Shown here in pieces: positions 50,415 through 57,481 of a stretch of DNA of 64,000 nucleotides. The notes below the pieces were generated by a model. That model was not told the origin of the DNA. It saw nothing but the letters and a program-made list of their open reading frames with translations, and made no database searches. Each line of letters starts with the position of its first letter. The first letter of the stretch is position 1. Both the position numbers and the translations under genes were made by a program. The DNA is from JAVVUJ01 sp964461765 (GTDB taxonomy: Bacteria; Bacillota; Clostridia; Peptostreptococcales; Anaerovoracaceae): NCBI GenBank assembly GCA_964461765.1, contig CAYWVS010000004.1:7288-71287 (forward strand). Reading direction: 5' to 3'.

Positions 50415-50457
50415 TTGAACATATGTTTTATAAATGGTAAAATTAGAACATAAGTTC
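50415..50457 (+). promoter_or_regulatory. SOS promoter with two LexA boxes
   Basis: TTGAAC (50415-50420), 17-bp spacer, TAAAAT (50438-50443) form the promoter. GAACATATGTTT (50417-50428) overlaps the -35, and GAACATAAGTTC (50446-50457), a perfect GAAC-N4-GTTC palindrome, covers the start point. This is the classic Firmicute LexA repression layout for the DNA repair operon starting at 50508. Confidence 0.75.
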
Positions 50458-50507
50458 AAAATAAAATTGACCAAACCAAATACCATATAGAATAGAATGA
50501 AAATATT

Positions 50508-51980
50508 ATGATGAATATTTATGAAAAACTGAAAATTTTAGCAGATAGCGCAAAATACGATGTATCCTGTTCCTCCAGTGGCGTGGGTCGAAAAAGTAAC
50601 GGAAAAAGAGGCAGTGCCGCAGTAGAGGGAATTTGCCATACCTGGTCCGCAGACGGCAGATGCGTTTCCCTACTTAAGATTTTATTTACCAATCGGTGCG
50701 TTTACGATTGTGAATACTGCATCAACAGGAGAACTTCCTCCGTGGAAAGAGCTAGCTTTGAGCCTGAAGAGCTGGCCACCTTAACCATGGAATTTTATCG
50801 CCGTAATTATATAGAAGGTCTATTTTTAAGCTCTGCCGTGGAGGTTTCTCCGGATTACACAGCGGAAAGAATTTTAAAGAGCTTAGTAAGCTTGCGCAAC
50901 GAACATAATTTTGGGGGATACATCCACGCAAAGATTATCCCCGGGGTTTCCCAAGAGATTCTTCATGAGATTGGGCTGGTGGCAGATCGGTTAAGTGTCA
51001 ATGTAGAGCTACCATCGGAAGATAGTTTGAAGCTATTGGCTCCTCAAAAGAAAAAAGCGGGCATATTTGCACCCATGAAGCAGATTACCAACACCTTGGC
51101 AGAAAGAGGTGCCTTAAAAGGGCCGGGAACCATGTATAAAAATCAGGATATTCGCTTTGAGGATACCTCTACAGCCATGAAAAAGGCAAAAGAGCTTCAG
51201 GGGGTTACACCGGTTTTAGATGACAAGGGTTACCCCATAGTAAACAATAACGGCACCATGATGGTGAGGGAGACTCGGCAACTTTACAAGGTTAAATTTG
51301 CTCCTGCTGGTCAAACCACTCAGATGATCATCGGTGCTAGCCCCGAAACTGACCAACAGATTATGAAGGTGTCCGAGGGACTGTATCGCACCTTTAAGAT
51401 GAAGCGGGTTTACTATTCCGCTTATATACCCGTTTCCGGTTCAGAACATTTACCCAGTAGATTGACCCAACCTCCTTTGACCAGAGAACACCGAATTTAT
51501 CAAGCAGATTGGCTCCTAAGATTTTATGGCTTTACAGCGGATGAAATCTTAGATGATAAAAATCCTTTTTTGGATTTAGAATTAGATCCTAAGATTTCCT
51601 GGGCATTGAGGAATATTCATCTGTTCCCAATTGAGATTAACAAGGCTTCTTTAGATGAGCTCCTGCGGATTCCGGGAATTGGCGCTGTGTCAGCCTTGCG
51701 AATTGTCCGCCAGAGAAGACTTGCTGCAATAAAGTATGACGACTTAAAGAAGATCGGTGTAGTTTTAAAAAGAGCCAGATATTTTCTCACTTGCTCGGGA
51801 AAATATTACGGAGGGCAGGATCTGATTCCTCAATACATTAAATCTGAAATGTTACAAATAGAGAACATTAGAAATAGTTTATTGCCAATTAACAATGAAT
51901 CTCAAATTTCAATGTTTGATAATAATGAGAATGCAATGCTGACGGGAGGGGCAACCGATGATAGACTATATTTACGATGA
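50508..51980 (+). CDS. Putative DNA modification/repair radical SAM protein (TIGR03916-like)
   Basis: This radical SAM enzyme is 490 residues. The cluster motif is CVYDCEYC (CX3CX2C, about residues 65-72), preceded by VSLLKILFTNR. The C-terminal half has a helix-hairpin-helix (INKASLDELLRIPGIGAVSALRIV, about residues 375-400), a DNA-binding element. The family is known only bioinformatically, paired with a TIGR03915 protein that in other genomes may be linked to a uracil-DNA-glycosylase domain. The next gene is that partner and overlaps by 23 bp. The promoter has two LexA boxes, so the operon should be induced by DNA damage. Confidence 0.88.
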   Translation: MMNIYEKLKILADSAKYDVSCSSSGVGRKSNGKRGSAAVEGICHTWSADGRCVSLLKILFTNRCVYDCEYCINRRTSSVERASFEPEELATLTMEFYRRNYIEGLFLSSAVEVSPDYTAERILKSLVSLRNEHNFGGYIHAKIIPGVSQEILHEIGLVADRLSVNVELPSEDSLKLLAPQKKKAGIFAPMKQITNTLAERGALKGPGTMYKNQDIRFEDTSTAMKKAKELQGVTPVLDDKGYPIVNNNGTMMVRETRQLYKVKFAPAGQTTQMIIGASPETDQQIMKVSEGLYRTFKMKRVYYSAYIPVSGSEHLPSRLTQPPLTREHRIYQADWLLRFYGFTADEILDDKNPFLDLELDPKISWALRNIHLFPIEINKASLDELLRIPGIGAVSALRIVRQRRLAAIKYDDLKKIGVVLKRARYFLTCSGKYYGGQDLIPQYIKSEMLQIENIRNSLLPINNESQISMFDNNENAMLTGGATDDRLYLR

Positions 51981-52710
51981 TACTTTTGAAGGTTTATTAA
52001 CTTGTATTCATCATAACTATTACAAGGAAAAAGCTTCCGGTATCTATTCCAATCAACGGTATCAGTCTAATTTGTTTCAGGATTGTGAAGAGGTTATTAC
52101 CGATGAAGACAAGGCCATGATCGTGTACCAAGCCATTGAATCGAAAATTTCTTCTATGGATCTAAGAAGAGTATACAGAACCTTTCTTTCTTCCGTGGGG
52201 GAAAAGGAAAATATGATTTTAGAATATGTAAAGTTAGGCTTTAAGGTAGGTCATACCATCAGTGCTCTTCACAGTAATCCATTTGTATTTCAAGTGCAAC
52301 AAACGGATCGAAAGGTGATAGCAGAAGTCCATAGGCTTTTAGGTCTCATTCGCTTTGACCTTTTAACTTCTGCAGAAGAAGAGATTCTCTATTCAAGCAT
52401 TGAGCCGGATCACGACGTCTGCGAGCTTTTGGCACCCCACTTTTCCGATCGTTTCTATTACGACCCCTTTATTATTCACGATACAGGGCGTAGCAAGGCG
52501 CTGATCGCTAATGCAGGAAATTGGTACATTTCTCAATTTACAGAAAAGGATCTGGAAGGGTATGACAAAGACCTATCCGACTTTCCGGGGCTTTGGAAGA
52601 GTTATTTCGAGAACATCGCCATTCGTGAGCGGATTAATCCCAAATGCCAAAAGAGATGTATGCCGGTTCGGTACTGGAAAAACCTCACAGAAATGCAGCT
52701 GAGTAAGTAA
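51958..52710 (+). CDS. TIGR03915 family putative DNA repair protein
   Basis: This 250-residue protein is the usual partner of the radical SAM repair enzyme. It starts with IDYIYDDTFEGLLTCIHHNYYKE and contains FDLLTSAEEEILYSSIEPDHDVCELLAPHFSDRF and IHDTGRSKALI, typical for this family. The C-terminus ends with a basic, cysteine-containing KCQKRCMPVRYWKNLTEM. It overlaps the radical SAM gene by 23 bp. In some bacteria this domain is fused to a uracil-DNA-glycosylase-like domain; none is present here. Its biochemical role is unknown. Confidence 0.85.
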   Translation: MIDYIYDDTFEGLLTCIHHNYYKEKASGIYSNQRYQSNLFQDCEEVITDEDKAMIVYQAIESKISSMDLRRVYRTFLSSVGEKENMILEYVKLGFKVGHTISALHSNPFVFQVQQTDRKVIAEVHRLLGLIRFDLLTSAEEEILYSSIEPDHDVCELLAPHFSDRFYYDPFIIHDTGRSKALIANAGNWYISQFTEKDLEGYDKDLSDFPGLWKSYFENIAIRERINPKCQKRCMPVRYWKNLTEMQLSK

Positions 52711-53087
52711 AATCTAGAATTAAATCAGAAAAAATAAGTAAAAATAAAAAACCATTTAACAAATTAATTATTGACTGAATTTTAAAACTAATGTAAAATA
52801 CATGTAATTAAAAAAAGGCAGATAAGAAGGATGCCATAGGCCGCCGGAAGTTCGCCACTAAGAAAATACCTTTTTAGTGTAAAGGTGTTTACTTGGTGGT
52901 TTTTTTCATTATTTGACCAAAATTTTAAGATTACTCAAGCTTGCATTGAAAAGTTATAATGAACTTTAAATGAGCATTAAAAAGCATTGAATTTATAATT
53001 ATTTTATTCATTTATTTATTTTAGATTTAATTTTTAATTGCAAAGTTTGAGCAAAAAGAAGTTAAAAGGAGGGAGTAGTAAAAAAGC
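52711..53087. other. Leader and terminator region upstream of dehydratase system 1
   Basis: This 377-bp gap is AT-rich except for a GC-richer core at 52815-52900 that folds into short hairpins and a strong terminator. About 180 AT-rich bases then lead to the GGAGGGAG ribosome site. No cobalamin riboswitch core is recognisable. Confidence 0.6.
52815..52906 (+). terminator. Structured RNA candidate ending in an intrinsic terminator
   Basis: GGCA/TGCC (52817-52820, 52832-52835) makes a first small hairpin. The terminator is CCACTAAG, A, AAATACCTTT, loop, AAAGGTGTTT, A, CTTGGTGG (52855-52899), then seven T. A GGC at 52839 could pair with GCC at 52854, which would break the base of the terminator. 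It could be an attenuator for the dehydratase operon or simply the terminator of the repair operon plus a small RNA. Confidence 0.6.
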
Positions 53088-54752
53088 ATGAAAAGATCAA
53101 AGAGATTTGAAAAGCTTGAACAGATGCCAATTAATAAAGATGGCTTTTCCTATGAATGGGAAGATGTGGGACTCATTACTATGGAATCAAAGAATGACCC
53201 AAAACCATCTATTAAGATTGAAAATGGCGTCATTGTAGAGATGGATGGTACCAAGAGAGAGGACTTTGATTCACTGGACATATTCATTGCCAAATACGGG
53301 ATCAATATAGAAAATGCCCAAAAGACCATGGCTATGGATTCTCTCGACATTGCCAGAATGTTAGTGGACATTCACGTATCCAGAGATGAAATCGTAAAGA
53401 TTTGTACTTCCTGTACACCTGCAAAAATCATAGAAATCATCAACCATTTGAATGTGGTAGAAATGATGATGGCACAGATGAAAATGCGTGCCAGAAAAAC
53501 CCCGGCCAATCAGGCTCATGCCACCAATTTGGACGACAATCCTGTCCTAATTGCAGCAGATGCAGCAGAAGAAGCCCTGAGAGGATTTGCAGAAGTGGAA
53601 ACTACCTGTGCCTTGGCACGATATGCTCCCTTTAACGCCATCGCCCTCATGTTAGGTGCGCAGACAGGGAGACCGGGAGTCTTGAACCAATGCTCCATGG
53701 AAGAAGCCACAGAGCTGGAACTGGGAATGAGAGGATTCACCTCCTATGCGGAAACCCTTTCCGTTTATGGTACAGAAACCGTACTGGTGGATGGTGGAGA
53801 TACGGCGTATTCTAAGGCATTCTTAGCATCTGCCTACGCTTCTAGGGGAATCAAGATCAGATTCACTTCCGGCACAGGCTCTGAAGTACTCATGGGAAAC
53901 GCAGAGCAAAAAAGTATGCTGTACTTGGAGACAAAGTGCCTCTATCTAACAAAAGCTTGCGGTGTCCAAGGGATTCAAAACGGATCTATCAATGCCATAC
54001 CTTTGGTGGCAGCATTACCCAACGGCTTCCGAGCTATGGCAGCTGAGTGTTTGATTGCATCAATGCTGAATATTGAGGTGGCTTCCGGAAATGACACTGC
54101 CTTCAGTCATTCTGATTTTAGAAGAGGTGTGAAATTAGCTATGCAGCTGATGCCCGGTACAGATTATGTAACATCCGGATTTGGCGGTATTCCCAACTTA
54201 GACAATGTATTTGCAGGATCTAATGAGGACTGCGATGACTACGACGATTACTATACTCTGCAGAGAGATATGAAGGTTGACGGAGGAATCAAACCTGTAA
54301 AAGAGGAAGAGGCCATTGCAGTGAGAAACAAAGCGGCTAAGGTTCTGCAGACTGTATTCCAGGGATTAGGACTTCCTGAAATTACAGATGAAGAGGTTGA
54401 AGCAGCTACTTATGCCTATTGCTACACAGACATGCCCCCCAGAAATAAGCCTGAGGATATGAAAGCCGCCTCAGATATGATGGCCAAAGGTGTTACTGGT
54501 TTTGATATCGTAAAGATTCTTTATGAAAACGGATTTGAAGATGTGGCTTTAAACGTAATGAATATGCTGAAGCAACGAGTTATCGGAGATTACCTCCACA
54601 CTTCTGCCATTATCGACGAAAGCTTTAATGTACATAGTGCCATAAATGATAGAAATGACTACATGGGGCCCGGCACAGGTTACAGAATGAGTGAGGAGAG
54701 ATGGTCTGAAATTAAAGAAAAGTTCAGTGCTCTCAAGCCTCAAGAAATATAG
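53088..54752 (+). CDS. B12-dependent dehydratase large subunit, divergent (system 1)
   Basis: This 554-residue protein aligns without gaps to the adenosylcobalamin diol/glycerol dehydratase large subunit over the regions checked. Conserved are NQAH (Q142, H144), the ET pair with E171, YAET (E222), QNG (Q297), D336 of the ND motif and S363, which bind substrate and metal. However, residues that line the substrate pocket differ from the canonical enzyme: the Ser of SVSC is Asn302, the Gln of NDQTF is Thr337, SGYSA is SGFGG, and DDTPWSK is GDTAYSK. The permease next door is of ethanolamine type. Substrate is probably not plain glycerol or propanediol. Numbering uses this protein (Klebsiella +1, from memory). 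Confidence 0.88.
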   Translation: MKRSKRFEKLEQMPINKDGFSYEWEDVGLITMESKNDPKPSIKIENGVIVEMDGTKREDFDSLDIFIAKYGINIENAQKTMAMDSLDIARMLVDIHVSRDEIVKICTSCTPAKIIEIINHLNVVEMMMAQMKMRARKTPANQAHATNLDDNPVLIAADAAEEALRGFAEVETTCALARYAPFNAIALMLGAQTGRPGVLNQCSMEEATELELGMRGFTSYAETLSVYGTETVLVDGGDTAYSKAFLASAYASRGIKIRFTSGTGSEVLMGNAEQKSMLYLETKCLYLTKACGVQGIQNGSINAIPLVAALPNGFRAMAAECLIASMLNIEVASGNDTAFSHSDFRRGVKLAMQLMPGTDYVTSGFGGIPNLDNVFAGSNEDCDDYDDYYTLQRDMKVDGGIKPVKEEEAIAVRNKAAKVLQTVFQGLGLPEITDEEVEAATYAYCYTDMPPRNKPEDMKAASDMMAKGVTGFDIVKILYENGFEDVALNVMNMLKQRVIGDYLHTSAIIDESFNVHSAINDRNDYMGPGTGYRMSEERWSEIKEKFSALKPQEI

Positions 54753-54763
54753 AAAGGAGGGAA

Positions 54764-55318
54764 ATGATCGTGAGCAGTATGACTATTAAAGAAATAGGTG
54801 TTGCCAAAAGAGGAGAAAATTCCGATGAAGTGATTATCGCCCTTTCACCTGCCTTTGGGGACAGATTGTCCACCACCATAACAGGGTTAGACTTGAAAAC
54901 TGTATTGAAGGAAATCTGTGCGGGAATAGAGGAGGAAGGTTTAAAATACCGAATGATCAAAGTACATAATTCCACAGATTTGGCTATCATGGCTAGTCAA
55001 GCCTCCAAGCTTTCCGGTTCAGGAATTGCAATTGCCATACAATCCAGAGGAACCACAGTAATTCATCAAAAGGATTTAGTGCCCTTGGATAATTTGGAGC
55101 TATTCCCTCAATCCCCATTATTACATGAGAAGATTTACAGAAAGATCGGAAAAAACGCCGCTAAATATGCAAAAGGCGAAAATCCTGAGCCCGTTGAAAT
55201 CTTAAACGACTACATGGTACCCTCAAAATTCTTGGTGAAATCCACTTTGCTTCACTTTAAAGAAGGGGAGTGTATGGATAAGAGCAAGAAAGCCACAGAT
55301 GTTGAAATTCAGCTATAA
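54764..55318 (+). CDS. B12-dependent dehydratase medium subunit (system 1)
   Basis: This is the beta subunit, 184 residues versus about 224 in PduD. DEVIIALSPAFG, CAGIEEEGLKYRMIKV, KLSGSGIAIAIQSRGTTVIHQKDL and LDNLELFPQSPLL are family hallmarks; the SGSG region contacts cobalamin. The 40-residue N-terminal extension that targets PduD to microcompartments is missing. The ATG at 54764 is only 3 nt from AAGGAGG, so the GTG at 54770 (9 nt) may be the true start. It follows the large subunit closely; the small subunit gene comes only after a permease. Confidence 0.88.
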   Translation: MIVSSMTIKEIGVAKRGENSDEVIIALSPAFGDRLSTTITGLDLKTVLKEICAGIEEEGLKYRMIKVHNSTDLAIMASQASKLSGSGIAIAIQSRGTTVIHQKDLVPLDNLELFPQSPLLHEKIYRKIGKNAAKYAKGENPEPVEILNDYMVPSKFLVKSTLLHFKEGECMDKSKKATDVEIQL

Positions 55319-55362
55319 ATTTTAGTTTTAAGGATTTATTAACATTTTTATTCTGAAGGAAG

Positions 55363-55424
55363 TCAAAGCACAGACCTTGCAAAGAGTTGCCCCCCTTGTG
55401 GGCATCCGAAACGATAATCTTTGA
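55363..55424 (+). repeat. Nested hairpins between medium subunit and permease genes
   Basis: TCAAAG (55363-55368) pairs with CTTTGA (55419-55424), enclosing TGCCC/GGGCA (55388-55392, 55400-55404). It occupies the 140-bp gap, 35 bp ahead of the permease ribosome site. Its GC-rich inner part stands out from the AT-rich surroundings. The role is unknown; no T tract. Confidence 0.4.
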
Positions 55425-55458
55425 TTCCATTATATACAAAAAATAAGGAGGTAAAAAA

Positions 55459-56805
55459 ATGACAGACAAGAATGACGTTACTTTAAATGGAAATGATGGC
55501 GCCCTGAAGAAGGTCTTAAAGCCCATCCATTTATGGGCTATTGCAGTAGGACTGGTTATTTCAGGGGACTACTACGGATTCAGCTATGGTTTTGCAACCG
55601 GCGGCCCAGTATCCTTTTTAGTTTCCTTTATCCCGGTTACAATATTTTATGTGACATTTGTATTTTGTTACGTAGAGCTTGCTACCAGTATTCCCCACGC
55701 AGGAGGACCTTCCGCATATGCGAGAAAGGCCATGGGTACATACGCAGGCTTTATTACAGGATTCAGCGTATTGGTGGCATTTATGGTTTCCCCTTGCGCT
55801 GTAGCCATTACCACAGGTGCATTAATCAACTATTTATTCCCTGCCATTCCCGCTATGTGGGCTACCGTAGGGTTCTTTTGCTTATTCGTAATCATTAATC
55901 TATTCGGAGTTGAATCCTCATCTAAAATTGAATTGGTAGTTACCATCGTGTCTTTGGTAGGATTGGTCGTGTATGCTGCAGTGGCAGCCCCTCACTTTGA
56001 GTCCACAAATTTCTTTACAGATCCCGCCTTTACCAATGGATTTGCAGGAGTGGCAGGAGCTATGACCTTTGCAATGTGGTTCTATTTTGCCATTGATGGA
56101 GCGGCTATGAGCGCAGAAGAAATGGAAAATCCTCGAAAAGACATTCCAAAGGGATACTTATTAGCAATTTTAACTTTATTCTTTACATCTTTAATCGCAA
56201 TCATTTTACCCGCAGGTATTGCAGATTATAAGGAAGTAGCTCAGGTGGATTTCCCACTGGCAAAATCCTTAGAGTTAGCTTTAGGTGCGGATAGCATTTG
56301 GCCTACCATTCTTGCCGTAGTAGCATTGTTCAGCATGGTGGCAAGCTTCCTGGGAATCGTTATCGGTTATTCAAGGCAAGCTTATGCCATGGGAAGAACA
56401 GGATACCTTCCTCCTATCTTTAAGAAAATCAATGGAAGAGGATGCCCTCATATGGCACTTTTGATCCCCGGAGCTATTGCACTGGTATTGGCTATGTCGG
56501 GAGCTACAGCAGTAATGATTACCATTTCTGTATTTGCAGCCATCATCATGTATATCATGGTTGTAATCAGCACCATCGTTCTCAGACAAAAGGAACCTAA
56601 TTTGAGCAGACCTTTTAAAGTGATCTATCCTTTAGTTCCCGTTGTTTCCCTTATTTTCGTACTGATACTATTCTGCTGTGTACTTTTCTATAACCTAAAT
56701 ATTTTGGTATGGGTATTAGTGGTTTATGCCGTCGCTTCTGTTTACTACTTTGCATATGGAAGGAAAAATATCCGTCCTTATGATGAAGAGTTTAATTTAG
56801 AATAG
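55459..56805 (+). CDS. Ethanolamine-permease-type APC transporter
   Basis: This transporter has 448 residues and 12 predicted helices, APC superfamily. The N-terminus VLKPIHLWAIAVGLVISGDYYGFSYG and ATSIPHAGGPSAYARKAMG closely follow the ethanolamine permease (EAT) pattern. An AAGGAGG site precedes the ATG. Its gene lies between the medium and small subunit genes of dehydratase system 1, so it very likely brings in that enzyme's substrate. This points to ethanolamine or another small amino alcohol. APC transporters of this kind can also carry amino acids, so the ligand is inference. Confidence 0.85.
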   Translation: MTDKNDVTLNGNDGALKKVLKPIHLWAIAVGLVISGDYYGFSYGFATGGPVSFLVSFIPVTIFYVTFVFCYVELATSIPHAGGPSAYARKAMGTYAGFITGFSVLVAFMVSPCAVAITTGALINYLFPAIPAMWATVGFFCLFVIINLFGVESSSKIELVVTIVSLVGLVVYAAVAAPHFESTNFFTDPAFTNGFAGVAGAMTFAMWFYFAIDGAAMSAEEMENPRKDIPKGYLLAILTLFFTSLIAIILPAGIADYKEVAQVDFPLAKSLELALGADSIWPTILAVVALFSMVASFLGIVIGYSRQAYAMGRTGYLPPIFKKINGRGCPHMALLIPGAIALVLAMSGATAVMITISVFAAIIMYIMVVISTIVLRQKEPNLSRPFKVIYPLVPVVSLIFVLILFCCVLFYNLNILVWVLVVYAVASVYYFAYGRKNIRPYDEEFNLE

Positions 56806-56820
56806 TTTAGGAGGTATAGC

Positions 56821-57243
56821 GTGAGTCAAAAATTAAATGCACAATTGGATTACCCCCTATATGAAAAGAGACCTGAGCTCATTAAAACCAGTACGGGTAA
56901 ATCCGTTGATGATATCAATATTGATAATATTTTATCGGGAGCCATCAATCCGGGAGATTGTAGGATTAGTGCAGAAACCTTAGAGTATCAGGCTCAGATT
57001 GAGGAATCCGTAGGTAATCCTCAGATTGCCGCCAATTTCAGGAGAGCCGCGGAGATGACCAGAATTCCCGACAACAGAATTTTGGAAATCTACAACTGCA
57101 TGAGACCTCATGTATCCACAAAACAAGAATTACTGGACATTGCTAATGAGTTGGAAACTCAATATGAAGCCCATATCAATGCAGAACTTTTAAGAGAGAC
57201 TGCAACGGTGTATGAAGCCAGAAAAATGTTCAGAGAAGAGTAA
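56821..57243 (+). CDS. B12-dependent dehydratase small subunit (system 1)
   Basis: This gamma subunit is 140 residues. DYPLYEKRPELIKTSTGKSVDDI, CRISAETLEYQAQIEESVGNPQIAANFRRAAEMTRIPD and the C-terminal EAHINAELLRETATVYEARK match PduE. It starts with GTG after a GGAGG site, 15 bp behind the permease gene. Its separation from the large and medium subunit genes by the permease gene is unlike pdu operons, where the three are contiguous. Confidence 0.87.
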   Translation: MSQKLNAQLDYPLYEKRPELIKTSTGKSVDDINIDNILSGAINPGDCRISAETLEYQAQIEESVGNPQIAANFRRAAEMTRIPDNRILEIYNCMRPHVSTKQELLDIANELETQYEAHINAELLRETATVYEARKMFREE

Positions 57244-57264
57244 ACTCATAAGTAAAATCATCTT

Positions 57265-57292
57265 AGCCTTGCCTATTTCATTAGGCAGGGCT
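57265..57292 (+). terminator. Hairpin after system 1
   Basis: AGCCTTGCCTA pairs with TAGGCAGGGCT (one wobble) around a TTTCAT loop. The following ATAATTAAT is only moderately T-rich, so termination may be partial. Confidence 0.6.
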
Positions 57293-57322
57293 ATAATTAA
57301 TCATTAGGTATGGCTTAAAACT

Positions 57323-57346
57323 GTGTATTGTTAATTAACGATACAC
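57323..57346. promoter_or_regulatory. 24-bp near-perfect palindrome upstream of the reactivase
   Basis: GTGTATTGTTAA followed by TTAACGATACAC, symmetric except for one base pair. It lies 135 bp before the reactivase start and is a good size for a dimeric regulator. No regulator is encoded nearby. Confidence 0.6.
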
Positions 57347-57481
57347 GTCGAATTTAGTATTTAATAAATAAAAAATGTATTAATATCATTAAATTTAATT
57401 TAAATAAATCCAAACTTTTTTAAAAAAAATTTAAAATAAAAAATCTTTATAATATATTCGTTTTATTAAGCGAGGTAACAA

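Noticed and set aside
52711..53087. Cobalamin riboswitch ahead of B12-dependent enzymes
   Set aside because: I looked for the conserved B12-box and core bases here and in the gaps at 55319 and 57244 and did not find them.
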